From positions 101,305,172 to 101,369,171 of the forward strand of contig JAVGWX010000005.1 of assembly GCA_036924085.1 (NCBI GenBank): DNA of 64,000 nucleotides, read 5' to 3'. Positions 11,300 through 22,924 of the stretch are shown here, one piece after another. The position numbers and the translations under genes were made by a program. Below the pieces are notes generated by a model. That model saw only the letters and a program-made list of their open reading frames with translations, made no database searches and was not told where the DNA came from. The stretch comes from Ariolimax columbianus (taxonomy: Eukaryota; Mollusca; Gastropoda; Stylommatophora; Arionidae). How positions within the stretch are numbered: the first letter of the stretch is position 1; every line of letters starts with the position of its first letter.

Positions 11300-13784
11300 T
11301 TCTTCGTCGTACGCAGTCAGACAGTAACCATTATTTTTTCGAAAAAAGCGGCGGTCATCCTGAGGCTGTCGCCGCTGCCATAGAGCTTGTCTTGCAGTTC
11401 CACTGGTGATGGCCACATCTTCTCTCTCTGATCCTCGTATGTCGGGCAGTTCTGCAGCAGATGTTCAGCGGTCATTTTACCGGTACCACCTATCTACAAT
11501 TTTTTGAATAGGTGGTACCTCAGTCTATTGTGGCCAGTGCGAAGTATGAAGACAACGACCTGCTCTCTTCGGTTCAACTGGTAATAGGCATCGTTTTTGG
11601 TGTAACCAGTATGTTCGGTTTCCCATTTGGTCATGTATCTGGCTTTGATAAGCCGTTTTGACTCTTCGTAGGTCATACTAGTATCTGTTTGTGGTAGTCT
11701 TGCACCTTCTTTTGCCAGTCTGTCTGCCTCCTCGTTGCCTTGGATGTTGCAGTGTGATGGGACCCACTGTACCACTACCCTTTTTGGTGCGGACTGCTGG
11801 CACAGTTTGCAGAGTGCTGCTCTTAAGTCATTAAGCTCAGTGTTTTTCTGGCTTTTTAGCGCTGTGACTACGGCGAGAGCATCTGTAAGCAGGACTATAT
11901 GGCTTTCATTTTCTTTGTGTGTCACCATTTCTTCCACTGCCGCCCTCAGTGCCTCTGCCTCCGCTCTGAAATTGCTTGTGTACTTACCAGTAGCGAATGA
12001 CAGTGTTATTTGTCTGCCATTTGGTAGGTTCAGGAATGCTCCTGCCCCTCCGTTCTGTGTAGTGGTTGTTACAGAACCGTCGGTGTATGCATGGGTCCAG
12101 TCCATGCTTGGGTAGCTTTTCGATATAAAGCTTAGGGTAGTATCTCTCCTTTCTTTTTCAGTCTGGCAGTTTTTGTTTCCAATACCTGGTATATTTTCTA
12201 CCACCTCTGGAAATATATCCTGCCTCCAGGTAGGTTTTCGTACAGTAGTGATGCGTTTTGGTGTTGTTAGTGCGTTTATGGGATCTTCGTGCATCTTTGC
12301 TTTGGCTATTTCTGCAAAGTTTCTCCGCTTTAGTTTCCCATTTCCCAAATTGTTTAGTCTCTGGTGCATTGGATGGTCAGTCAGTCTTCGGAGTTTTTCT
12401 GACTGCAGCTGGGCTCTGCAGTCTCTTCTATCGGTCATGAATTGCAGTTTTGTAATCTTTTCAAGTTCTACAATTGGCGTTGACTTCATGCCACCTGTTA
12501 TACTCTCATGGCTTGGTTTTGAAGTTTGCTAACTTTATCGAAGTTCGCCTTTGCTGCTGTTGTCCATGCCGCAATGCCATACTCGAGAACTGGTCTCACT
12601 CTTCCAGTGTACAGTTTCTTTAGTATGCCTTCATCTGCTCCCCAGCTTGTGCCAGCAAGTTTCCTCATGATTGCCATTCTTTCTCTGGCTCTCATTCGGT
12701 TTCTCTCGATCTGACTTTTCCATGTCATGCGCCGATCAAATGTGACTCCCAGATAGGTTGGGTTGTCGTTTGGCTGCAGGAATTTGCCATTTAAACTTAA
12801 TTTGGTATTTTGGGGTTTTATTGAAAGCGAGAATATTGTGCATGTGGTTTTCTCCTCGTTTATTTTGACCAGCCATGAGTTCGCCCACTCTTCCAGCGAT
12901 GTTAGGGCCTGCTGCATCCGATTTCTTGCTATGGTGAGATTCTTTTCAGAGGTCCACATAGCCAGATCGTCTGCAAACATTGAGCTATGGACTCTCCTTG
13001 GTATATTCTCTGTAATGTCGTTTATATATACCAGGAAGAGTGTGGGTGACAGTACTCCTCCTTGGGGTACTCCCTGCTCGAGTGTCACCTTTTTGCTTAT
13101 CTGCCTTTGTACTTGGACTCTGGCCGTTCTTTGTTTGAGGTAGTGGTTGATCCACTTGTACATTTTCCCACAAACATCACTTCTTCTTAGCTTGACTCTA
13201 AGTCCGTCTTTCCAGACTTTGTCAAATGCCTTTTCCAGATCCACCCAAACAGCTACTGTGTGTTTCTGTGCCTGGTAGGCATCTTCTATTTCCTGGGCTA
13301 TGAGGATGACCTGGTCCTCAGTGGATCTGTGCTGTCTAAAGCCGGCTTGCTGTGGAATTAGTATTCGTTTTTCTTCCAGATGCCACATCAGTCTGGTGTT
13401 TATCATACGTTCCATCAGCTTGCCGACACAGCTCAGTAGGCTGATGGGCCTGTATCCATTTGGATCTGTATTGTCCTTTCCTGTTTTTGGTACTGGTACC
13501 AGTACTGCGTCTTTCCATGCCTGGGGTACAATTCCCCTTCTCCAGCTTTGGTTCAGGACCGATAGCAGTTTCCTCTTCGCTGTTTGGCCCAGCCCCATCA
13601 GCATTTCGTTTGTTATCCCGTCTTTTCCGGGAGATTTCCTTTTCTTTAATGTTCTCATAGCCTCTTCCATTTCGCTCATTGTTAATTTGGCCATCATGTG
13701 CTCTTCAGGTGCCGTATTGATGTTGTCGTGCCCCATTAGCTCTTCACTAATGTCTGTATGCCTATCTGCAGGGACCTCGATGTG
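11300..13784 (-). mobile_element. I-superfamily non-LTR retrotransposon, copy 1 (antisense)
   Basis: An antisense, 5'-truncated copy carrying RT and RNase H. Its 3' end, ending TACGACGAAGAAG, abuts the CR1 sequence at 11299. Its 5' break is at about 13784, next to GAGCAAGGTG of the CR1 3' UTR. A 3-4 bp overlap (GAG or GAGC) at both edges could be a short target duplication. The closest relative in the window is the plus-strand copy at 40141-43893. With endonuclease and ORF1 missing it cannot move on its own. Confidence 0.9.
11494..12489 (-). pseudogene. I-like ORF2, RNase H part (copy 1)
   Basis: This frame is the continuation of the RT frame. It carries RNase H motifs [52 protein letters not shown] and [20 protein letters not shown], so the Asp, Glu, Asp and His/Asp positions are all present. 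It stops at TAG where copy 2 has AAG (NKLKIGG). Just beyond, about 20 bp covering a CTCGTG-type Cys motif are deleted between short GGT repeats. It is separated from the RT frame by a 1-nt deletion near 12497 (GAGAGTTATAAC in copy 2, GAGAGTATAAC here). Confidence 0.88.
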
Positions 13785-13793
13785 GTTGAGCAA
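12498..13793 (-). pseudogene. I-like ORF2, reverse transcriptase part (copy 1)
   Basis: The 431-codon frame begins at the element's 5' break and contains KKRKSPGKDGITNEMLMG, VPVPKTGKDNTDPNGYRPIS, motif [16 protein letters not shown], motif [20 protein letters not shown] and motif [12 protein letters not shown]. It continues into the thumb ([20 protein letters not shown]). All catalytic RT residues look intact. Only the frameshift at its end and the missing 5' part inactivate it. The first codons run slightly into flanking CR1 sequence. Confidence 0.9.
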
Positions 13794-13866
13794 GGTGATA
13801 TAAATGTAACTGGTTGTATACAGACTCTGCAGGGTCTTCTAAACCACTATAAAGACGTTAAGTTAA
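13785..13866 (+). mobile_element. CR1-like copy A, detached 3' tail
   Basis: The sequence GAGCAAGGTGATATAAATGT..GACGTTAAGTTAAGT is the terminal 3' UTR and (TTAAG)n tail seen intact in copies B and C. It completes copy A, which was split by the antisense insertion at 11300-13784. Confidence 0.92.
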
Positions 13867-14030
13867 GTGTGGTTCAAAACATTTTGTGATATGGATAATA
13901 ATAGAACCACTGCCATACTGACAGTGTGTGGTTCAAGATGATTAGTAGCATAGTCTAAAATGTATTTTGTGACATGGTTAATAATAGGCCCACTGCTATA
14001 CTGAGAACATGTCTAAGACACAATTCAATG
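13867..14030. repeat. Continuation of the disrupted satellite (about 85-bp units)
   Basis: Two imperfect copies of 'ctgacagtgtgtggttcaagatgattagtag..' followed by 'ttttgtgatatggataataatag'. The first part matches the 33-bp satellite at 8940-9373, so it is the far side of the insertion site. Confidence 0.65.
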
Positions 14031-14395
14031 CCTAGTCTAATTCCTTTGGAGTACAGGTTTACCTGTGTGTGGGACAGAAATAACAACTGGGCCACTGCCC
14101 TGCTAATACCAAGTCTCAGCTTTTGTGGGTGATCAGGTCCCTTTCTCGCCGGCTGGTGTTGGTGTAAAATTTTAAGCCAAGAAAACTTATATGTCAATGT
14201 TTGATGACATGCTATGTATTTATTGAAGACCTGTGCTCCACAGAGAACTGGAAAGGTTTTGATTGAAATGTAACCCCATAGAAGGCACTGATGTTGTAGA
14301 AGACTCACTGTAAACTGCGACAACATCTTTGTCAGGGCAAATGTCAAAAATGAAGAAGAATGCTTTTGACAATCAGTGGGTTACTGATTCATTGA
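14030..14395. other. Unassigned stretch
   Basis: No recognisable coding or mobile-element sequence seen. Minus-strand frames here show no known motif. Confidence 0.4.
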
Positions 14396-14399
14396 TTGC

Positions 14400-15245
14400 T
14401 TGGTCTTTCTAAATGATGATATTTGATTGTTGGGTCATTATAAATGATAGTCTGATTGTTGGGTCATTCTAGATGATAGTCTGATTGTTGGGTCATTCTA
14501 GATGATGATCTTTGAGCCTTTCTAAATGATGATCTTTGATAGTTGGGTCTTTCTAAATGATAATATTTTATAGTTGGATCTTTCTAAATGATAATCTTTG
14601 ATTGTTGGGTCTTTCTAAATAATGAATGACTGTTGGGTCTTTCTAAATGATGACCTTTGATTGTTGGGTCTTTCTAAATGATGACCTTTGATTGTTGGGT
14701 CTTTCTAAATGACCTTTGATTGTTGGGTCTTTCTAAATGACCTTTGATTGTTGGGTCTTTCTAAATGATGACCTTTGATTGTTGGATCTTTCTAAATGAT
14801 GACCTTTGATTGTTGGGGCTTTCTAAATGATGACCTTTGATTGTTGGGTCTTTCTAAATGATGACCTTTGATTGTTGGGTCTTTCTAAATGATGACCTTT
14901 GATTGTTGGGTCTTTCTAAATGATGACCTTTGATTGTTGGGTCTTTCTAAATGATGACCTTTGATTGTTGGGTCTTTCTAAATGATGACCTTTGATTGTT
15001 GGGTCTTTCTAAATGATGACCTTTGATTGTTGGGTCTTTCTAAATGATGATCTTTGATTGTTGGGTCTTTCTAAATGATGATCTTTGATTGTTGGGTCTT
15101 TCTAAATGATGATCTTTGATTGTTGGGTCTTTCTAAATGATGATCTTTGATTGTTGGGTCTTTCTAAATGATGATCTTTGATTGTTGGGTCTTTCTAAAT
15201 GATGATCTTTGATTGTTGGGTCTTTCTAAATGATGATCTTTATTT
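14400..15245. repeat. 31-bp minisatellite, about 27 copies
   Basis: The unit begins TGATGACCTTTGATTGTTGG, followed by GTCTTTCTAAA. Left-hand copies are diverged and right-hand copies nearly identical. A C-to-T step (GACC to GATC) separates two homogeneous blocks, which implies expansion from at least two founder units. Confidence 0.96.
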
Positions 15246-15579
15246 GTTCTTAGATTGCCCTCCTTATGTAAATCTAATGTTTCCAGTACAGGTGCTTTCT
15301 ATGATGACAGCTCTGTGGAGATACTTGTCATGACAAGTACAGTAGATCCGTACAGGTGCCTGAAAGTTTGACAAACATTGTACTATCTCTTTGTCGCAGG
15401 CTTCCCGCAAGTGGCCCCTATGATATTTTGGTTCATCTCCAACAACAGTGTCTGCTATAGGACGACCTTGACCTTATAATAAAGCTAAGGAGGAAAGGAA
15501 TTGATCATTCCAGCTCATATAAGTTGTTACAATGGAAGCCTCCAACTAACCATTTGCTTACGTTATCAAGATGTTAAAC

Positions 15580-15760
15580 ATACATGAGAATAAATATACC
15601 TTCACATTTTTTAAACAGTTTCTTACGTACATTTATAAACATGGGAATTACACAAGATGAATAGACTTGAATACATTTATCAAAATGGGAATTACACAGA
15701 TGAATAGACTTAAATACATTTATCAACATTATGAGAATTACATAAGGCAGACAAGGCAAA
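15580..15760. repeat. About 40-50 bp imperfect repeat, 3 copies
   Basis: Copies of 'gggaattacacagatgaatagactt' followed by 'aaatacatttatcaa', with a related copy at 16140-16200. Confidence 0.75.
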
Positions 15761-15884
15761 GCATTGCTGGGTTGGTCACCTGCTTTGGAGAACAGATGTC
15801 CGTTGGAGTACAGCGAATGCAATCTGGTACCCATGAGACAGAAGACGACTACGAGGAAGACAACTTACACGCTGGCCTGACTCC

Positions 15885-16085
15885 CTCAAACCCAGGAACA
15901 ATATCTACGATGCTAAAGACGGGAAACTTATCACCCACTGGTCCATCAGGCCCACGACAGAAAACAATGGAAACAGAGTTGGGACCTCAAACTCAGGAAC
16001 AATATCTACGATGCTAAAGACGGGAAACTTATCACCCACTGGTCCATCAGGCCCACGACAGAAAACAATGGAAACAGAGTTGGGA
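15885..16085. repeat. About 96-bp tandem duplication
   Basis: The block 'aggaacaatatctacgatgctaaagac' through 'aaacagagttgggacct' occurs twice back to back with very few differences. A 116-codon plus-strand frame reads through the first copy. I do not recognise it, and it ends in the second copy. Confidence 0.9.
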
Positions 16086-16589
16086 CCTGCAGTGGCGTAA
16101 CCGCCTCTGAGGAACGGGTCATCAAGTAATCCAGTAATGAAAATTACATAGGTGAATCAACTGAAATACATTAATCAACATTATGAGAATTACGCAGATG
16201 AATCAAATAAACCTACACTATGAAAGAAAGCTAATTCTAGTAGTTAACTACAAAGGGAATGTCACATGTGTCATGCCTCATGGCACTGAATATCAAATCT
16301 CATCACAATCTATTTGAAAGACAAACTGTATGGTGATAACAGAAGTCTGAGACAGACTGCCGAGTTTATGTGTTTGTGGTTTTTTAAAGTGACAAAGAAG
16401 AAATAAAAAAGATAAAATACACTGTGAAATAATGAGCAAAAAGAGTTAAAGTTTTAACAATCAACAATCATGGAATGTTAAACAAGAGAAACATGCTGCA
16501 AAAACTGGAATACCAGTCTGGTACACCTCAAGTATCATCCATGGGGATCCCTAGGAACAAAGACAAGGGTCACTGCAGTCTTCAAATCT

Positions 16590-17075
16590 TGTTGCAGAAG
16601 GTGATTCAAGAGGGTTGTGTTTAGCTAGCAACCTTTCACTTGTTGCAGAAGGTGATTCAAGTGGGTTAGGTTTAGAGTTAGCAACCTTTCACTTGTTGCA
16701 GAAGGTGATTTTCAAGTGGGTTAGGTTTAGAACTAGCAACCTTTCAATTATTGCAGAAGGTGATTCAAGTGGGTTAGGTTTAGAGTTAGCAACCTTTCAC
16801 TTGTTGCAGAAGGTGATTCAAGTGGGCTAGGTTTAGAGTTAGCAACCTTTCACTTGTTGCAGAAGGTGATTCAAGTGGGTTAGGTTTAGAACTAGCAACC
16901 TTTCAATTATTGCAGAAGGTGATTCAAGTGGGTTACGTGTTGGGCTAGCAACCTTTCACTTGTTGCAGAAGGTGATTTAAGAGGGTTACGTGTTGGGCTA
17001 GAAACCTTTCACTTGTTGCAGAAGGTGATTTAAGAGGGTTACGTGTTGGGCTAGCAGCCTTCCACTTGTTGCAGT
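16590..17075. repeat. 53-bp minisatellite, about 9 copies
   Basis: The unit begins GTTGCAGAAGGTGATTCAAG, followed by TGGGTTAGGTTTAGAGTTAGCAACCTTTCACTT. The last three copies carry a shared variant (GGGTTACGTGTTGGGCTAG). Confidence 0.95.
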
Positions 17076-17234
17076 AGGTGGCCCCCACATCCACAAAATT
17101 ATGGCATTAATACAACAAATCTTTTGTGCAGGCTTCATGGAAAGAACCCAGTAAAAGTTTTGCCCCATGCTACGACATTTATATAGATACTAGCAGGGCG
17201 TGAAAATTCTTAGGGTATCTCTCACCAGTCAGTC

Positions 17235-17695
17235 AAAAATGTCGCCATTCAGCATGGTCGGACTACAGTCATGCAATTTATGTTACCAGTCAGCATGGTC
17301 GGACTACAGACATGCAATATATGTTACCAGTCAGCATAGTCAGACTACAGCCATGCAATATATGTTACCAGTCAGCATAGTCAGACTACAGTCATGTAAT
17401 TTATGTTACCAGTCAGCATAGTCAGACTACAGCCATGTAATTTATGTTACCAGTCAGCATAGTCAGACTACAGCCATGTAATTTATGTTACCAGTCAGCA
17501 TGGTCGGACTACAGTCATGCAATATATGTTACCAGTCAGCATGGTCGAACTACAGTCATGCAATATATGTTACTAGTCAGCATGCCCGTCAGATTACAGC
17601 CATGCAATTTTTGTTACCAGTCAGCATGGTCAGACTACAGTCATGTAATTTTTGTTACCAGTCAGCATGGTCAGACTACAGTCATGTAATTTATG
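17235..17695. repeat. 41-bp minisatellite, about 11 copies
   Basis: The unit begins GTTACCAGTCAGCATGGTCG, followed by GACTACAGTCATGCAATATAT. Because 41 is not a multiple of three, the overlapping open frames have no coding meaning. Confidence 0.95.
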
Positions 17696-17919
17696 TGAAC
17701 AAATTTAAACTCGGTGCTCATTCACTCCTATTTCTATATAACAATGTGTAACAATCAAATTATATTGTATTACTTAAACAATATTAGCCTATTTCTTTTT
17801 AAGAGAAAAGGTGGTACTTTAAGAAGCATGGCGTTTGTGTCCTTGAACATGCCTGGTAGTTTTAACACTGAAGTACCATTTATTGATGACTTCAGTAGGT
17901 TTAAATTGTGGTAGTGAAG

Positions 17920-19430
17920 CTTTAACAACTGAAACCTATCACCATGGGGACTTTGCCTTTCTTAGTAGATCTATTGATGACGACCTTTTCCCATATTTTA
18001 AATTCATAGAATTCACTCAGGGCTTTCTGAACTGTGTCTTCTTTGCCCTCATGCTGCAAAAGGTCTTCGTAATAAGATGCAAGTACTGTTACTTTCTTTC
18101 TACCAAAACTTTCCAAGGAACTTTCTGACATGTAAAAATATTAAATATTGACATAGATATTGACATCTGTGGCCGGGATTTAAAAAAAAATGTTCCCTTT
18201 TCAATAATTTCCGTTCTATTACATTCAAACGCGTTTTGTCCATTTACAATTTCACTTAGCTGGATTTCACTGTACATCCCAGTCATTCCATTTAGAAATT
18301 CATTCTCCATAGGTTCTGAATTATTTTTCAGCTCCTCAAGATTAATAGTTGTTTTCTGATATAAAATTGTTTCAAAAGAAAAAATAAATATTGGCGAGAA
18401 TACAATGTTCTTCAGATTCTATATTTTTAAAATGTCATCAGAATGCCTTTAGCTTTGTTGCTGCTGCTCTACTTCTCACAGCTCACAAGAGATCTCCAGT
18501 CTAGAATGGCAGCTTTGATGGTTCCCACTTTGCTGGCTACCCATCACTGTATGCAATTTCAACAGTTTTGTTGACATAACTTCTGCTGTTTGTGACAACT
18601 GCTTTTGCTTTTTACTTGACTTATTGTAAAATTTGTAAACAGAAATTAGGCAATGGTCAATTTAATTAATGTAGGATACTTCTTTAAGTGACTTCTGCAC
18701 ACTTAACACTGAAGTTTGTGGGCAAAACAATGAACAGTTATAACATGATCTATACAATCAATGATTTCAATTGCTAAACCATTAATGCCCTCTTATCATG
18801 AAAGGCACTCCATCAGTTGCCAGGTCAACTAAACATTTTTCATATCTCCAAATCCAAGTTCACCTTTTGAAGTTTCCTGTCTATGCTGCCTAGGTAGTCT
18901 GAAGCAGTGCTATTTGCTAAGGGAGCAATGGCTAAATATGATTCCTTGACACTGCTGGCATTTATGTATCTAACGTAAATAATACATTCCTCCACGTCAG
19001 ACCTATCCGTGGAACCATCTAAATAATGCAGAAACAAACTCTGAGACTTTAGTGTCAGCCACAACATCTTCCTTCACATTTTGTGCAATGTAAAACTCCA
19101 TACAATGTTTATTATTTATATATTTGTCCAGTACTTCCACATTAAGCTTATCAACAAGCTCCGCAATACCTCTAATATCATTAAAGAGCTTATTATTTTG
19201 GCAATACAATAACTTATATTAAATAATATTTCTAAATGAAAAAACATTTTTTCATCCATCCTATTTAGATACTTTGCCACAGAAGAATTTTCTGGGTGTT
19301 CTTGAACACCTAATGCTTCCATTCATCGCATGTGTGGAGCTGATATGTTGTGAAACTTAAAAATCTTGTGACGAAATAGTTCTTTAAACCCATTAACCAC
19401 CTTTTTGTACCTGGCACCCACTTTTTTAAC
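17920..19430 (-). pseudogene. hAT-derived ZNF862-like gene, broken
   Basis: Several minus-strand frames in order form one degenerate protein. From the high-coordinate end they read ENSSVAKYLNRMDEKMFFHL, YINNKHCMEFYIAQNVKEDV, then the DDE-domain-like LHYLDGSTDRSDVEECIIYV with SYLAIAPLANSTASDYLGSI. Next come a fragment with TDGVPFMIRG and a C-terminal piece near 18000 (VTVLASYYEDLLQHEGKEDT). The YLDGSTDRSDVEECI..YVRYI block is characteristic of ZNF862/C17orf113-like hAT-derived proteins. At least four frame changes or stops break it. It could be a dead multi-copy gene or a hAT transposase relic. Its terminal inverted repeats were not found. Confidence 0.75.
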
Positions 19431-19529
19431 TTTTGTGAGGGTAAATTTTATTTATTGCCCACTCAAATCTAAATTGAAGAAAACTATGCGGTCGTCCACC
19501 AAGTTTGTATATTTTTGATGTTTTTAATC

Positions 19530-19865
19530 CTCATGTAGCATGTCCTTTGCAGAACGTCTCTCTCATCATTGCCAGTCTGATAGAAACTCGATCTCTTGCC
19601 AAACATTCATTCTGCTCTAGAGTCATTCCCTAACATTCCTTGATGCCGTCATCATCTTGGTCTGCCTGTATTGCCCGGCACCATACCTTCCATTACCGTT
19701 CTCTCAAGACCGTTATGCCTTTTGATGTCAAAGTTTTTCAATTTTCTGTTCATGATGAAATTTATGAACCAGTTCTCTTCTATGTCCAACTCTTGTTGAG
19801 TTTCTGCATTCTTATTTTTTCATTCTGCAGTATTCTGAGGACCTCTCTATAACATTTCAACTGGA
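19530..19865 (-). mobile_element. RTE-like retroelement, 3' coding relic
   Basis: The plus text from 'gtagcatgtcctttgcagaacgtc' to 'gaggacctctctataacattt' is colinear with the better preserved antisense copy at 31175-31700. It encodes the same C-terminal region in minus orientation but has lost the frame. Confidence 0.75.
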
Positions 19866-19924
19866 AGGAGTCAAGGTTTGAGATTATTTTCGTCCCACCA
19901 CTACGTTACAAATGTCAAAACTGG

Positions 19925-20090
19925 ACTCTAACATCAGTTGAATGACAACAAATCGTAACATCAGAAATGAAATTCCTGCAAAAAATATTGGGTGTAACAA
20001 GAAGAGACATGAGCTATGAATTTAGGATACTGCTGGGAACAACACCAGTATTAGACTACATCAAAAGACAGTAACTAAAATGATTTGGCC
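19925..20090 (+). mobile_element. Endonuclease/RT C-terminal relic
   Basis: The plus frame reads ITSEMKFLQKILGVTRRDMS, then LLGTTPVLDYIKRQ and LKWFGPI. This matches the conserved post-RT block of RTE/Jockey-type ORF2s (KCLRRI.G.TR.DR...L...P...I..R.L.WFGH). It lies next to an opposite-strand relic at 19530-19865, so two insertions are stacked here. Confidence 0.6.
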
Positions 20091-20391
20091 CCATAACAAG
20101 ACTACCACCACATAGCAGTCCTGTACAGATTGCGATATCGATATCACATTACAAGAGAATCATTATATAGTCATATCCATAGCTTATCTACACTTCAGTC
20201 AGAGTAATATCGGCATTCTCGTTCTGAGAGTCGATACGTACTTATATCCATAGTTTATGACTGATCTATTCAAACCGTAATATCGATAATAATATTGCAA
20301 ACGTCATTTAGTAATGATTAAAAAACTGATTTTATTTCACTCGTCAATCAAATATTTTTACTCATCACAGACGAGTAGACGATTGTTTTCA

Positions 20392-20600
20392 TTTAAGCTC
20401 TAGATATTAGTAAATATTTTGTTAGTCAGAGAGTGGTGAATGCTTTGAATGCATTGCAACAAGAAATAGTGGAGGCAGGGACAATTAATGAATTCAAAAA
20501 TAGATTGGATACACATAATTTTTAGGTCAAGAAAATGTAAAAGAAATTGGTTGTATATAGACTCTGCGGTATTCTAAACCAGTATAAAGACGTTAAGTTC
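20392..20600 (+). mobile_element. CR1-like 3' end, copy D
   Basis: It matches the last part of copies B and C: 'ctagatattag.aaatattt.gttagtcagagagtggtgaatgctt', then GGAGGCAGGGACAATTAATG, then GGTTGTATATAGACTCTGCG and 'gacgttaagtt'. It is more diverged than copies A-C and stops without an extended (TTAAG)n tail. Confidence 0.85.
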
Positions 20601-21000
20601 CACTTCTGAGATGCTTTTAGAAAAATGTAAAAAAATGTGAATTTAGAATACAATGTAACAATGTTAACATAATGAACAAAACTTCAAACAATAACATTTA
20701 ATTCAAGAGAAAAGAGAGGAACTAATGCCTGGATGATGCTTGTGTATTCCCAGGAAGAGGAGAAGAGATTAGTCAAACTATAATCTTGCAGATGACAAGG
20801 GAGGGTTGGACTGGCTACCTCATTGTGTAGAAACTATAAGCTACAAGATTCTTATCCTGTTAAAATGATAAGCTACAAGATAAGGAAATGAAGACTTGTA
20901 CACCCCATGGTAGAAGAGGAGCGAATTTGTCAGACTGAGAACATGTTGTATGAGGGAACTAAGGAGGGTTGGCTATGGGACCAGCTACCACATCTTGTGA
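20600..21000. other. Unassigned stretch
   Basis: The segment has a weak internal repeat ('gataagctacaaga', twice) and no coding homology. Confidence 0.4.
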
Positions 21001-21002
21001 AA

Positions 21003-21375
21003 ACTATCAAATCAAAAGCGGGATCAAGATGCTGAGCAGTGCATTAGCTGCAGCGATCCACAGCTGACTGCTAGCGTCAGGGCCAGCAAACCCGAGCTGC
21101 CAAGACCCTTTTACACCTCCACGCTGTGATCCTGGATAACAGGCTGCAACAGAGCAGACTGGATAAAGAGAACGGATTGAAGAGGGAAGGCTAACCCAGT
21201 ACCCAAAAATGCCTGCTGAAGTCAGATGCTTTGGACCGAAACGTGCAAATATTGCAGTCAAGCTGTAAACTACGACACAACACATTCTGTTCTCTGGACA
21301 ATATCCTGCTACTTGCAAAGCTCTTTTCAGGGTTTGGTAGTGGAAGTTTGAGAACAAACAAAGAAGAAGATGAAG
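21003..21375 (+). mobile_element. I-superfamily 3' end (ORF2 tail and 3' UTR)
   Basis: It shares 'cacctccacgctgtgatcctggataacaggctgcaacagagcagactgg' with the minus-strand copy at 26290-27215. Next come ATGCCTGCTGAAGTCAGATG, TTGGACCGAAACGTGCAAAT, AAGCTGTAAACTACGACACA and a terminal GAGAACAAACAAAGAAGAAG. Only the last part of the element is present. Confidence 0.75.
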
Positions 21376-21439
21376 AAATCAAAAGCAAAACCTTTCAGCT
21401 TAATATGAAGCATAGGTCTTCCCTCATGTCTTGTCTTCC

Positions 21440-21960
21440 TGTTCTGAGCCACAAGTTTTAGCTGTGTCCGTGTTCCCTTTATGTTTATTTTGTATCTCTC
21501 TTCTATGTGTATTATGGTCTCCCTCTATTTTTCACCTTGGGGACTCCAGAACATGCCGTCCTGTAATTCTTTCAGCTGGTTTCCTTAATGTGTGTCCTAT
21601 CCAATGCCTTCTCCTCATGACATTGTCCACTGATATATGTTCTGTGCAACAGTTCCACTTTACTGATCTTATCATACCATTTCAATCTATCTATTGTTGC
21701 ATGCACCAATTTATGAAAGTCTGTATCTTTTTTAAAATGTTTTTGTTGTTCTCCATGTTTCAGAGCAAAACAATAGAATGGACGTACATTTGAGTTGAAG
21801 ATTTTGACTTCTGTGTTGAACTTAATTTCTTTTGATTTCCATAAGTTCCCAATACAATGAAAGCTGGTCCTACCTTTTGTATTCTTATTTTGATATCTTT
21901 ATTTGTATCTCTTACCTTGTCTAAATTACTACCAAGATACATGAATGATTTAGAAAACCT
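21440..21960 (-). mobile_element. Non-LTR ORF2 relic (post-RT region)
   Basis: The minus frame includes FMYLGSNLDKVRDTNKDIKI, RIQKVGPAFIVLG and, in another frame, a SIVLLCSETWRTTK-like stretch. This matches the block downstream of RT (F.YLGS...TDEDIKARI.KA..AF..L... and LLYGCETWR.TK) seen in RTE-like elements. Related relics on the plus strand lie at 27790, 32230 and 47440. Confidence 0.65.
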
Positions 21961-22920
21961 CTATTTCCTATGGTGAAATTGGAACAATCATCAGTAAGAA
22001 ATTAGATGCTTTTTCAAAAAACGTAAAAAAAGGACAAATTTACACACACAAATTCTAACAATTTAATAATTGAAAATAAGATATACAAAAGTAATATACA
22101 TTTTAAAAAAAAAAGGAAATAGTGAGACAGAACAGGTTAAGAGTTTGGTTGGAACAACACCATGCAATAAAATCATGGTTGGAAAAAAAGACCTGGCTTG
22201 GAGTCTCTTCAACTTGAGCAGTTGGTAAATCCCTTAGGAAGTATTTGTATTGATTCTTGCAATATCTCCAAGTGGTTGCAGATCACAGTTGAAGGAATCG
22301 TAGTCTAGCCATCTTGTTAGCCATAACCCAATCAACAACTATTCCAACAGCCTCCTCACCCTATCAACACAGACCTCAAGAGATCAAGTACTTCCACAAC
22401 AATCTCCTCACAATATCAACAACCACCTCTAACCATCAATGATCAGCACTTGCTGTGGGTCAAATCAGACAGGCCTGAGATGAAGATAGACAAAAAGTAT
22501 TAATTAGACCCCAACAAAAACATTAGGTGTGATGCATGGTTCCTAAACCTGTGTTCTGTTGAACCCAATGGTTCAACAAATTGTTTCTAAGGATTCCGTT
22601 AAACATCGTTATCTACTTTAATGTATTGAAGAACTAGCACAGGTAGACATATTTACATACCCTAGAAGCACAACTACATCAGACAGTGCAACAAGCAAAA
22701 GACATAAAATGAATGAAGTCAAAATAGCTTTTGCTAGCTTAAACAATGTTTAGATTTTAGAAGTCTTGGCAATACAGTACAAACATGAAACTAAGAATAT
22801 AGAAGAGTTGTCTACTTTCTGTGCCTCTGTATAGTGCTGAGTGTTGGAGAGTAACAGAAAACAAAAATATCAGAATCGTCGTCTTTCCACACATCCTGTC
22901 TCAAACTTTCTGGTCAAATG
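21960..22920. other. Unassigned stretch
   Basis: AT-rich, with no repeat array or protein motif recognised. Confidence 0.45.
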
Positions 22921-22924
22921 CCAT

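Noticed and set aside
13300..13803. 167-codon plus-strand frame
   Set aside because: It is the complementary strand of a clearly recognisable reverse transcriptase on the minus strand.
14400..15245. CRISPR array
   Set aside because: Units are contiguous with no unique spacers, and the surrounding DNA is eukaryotic.
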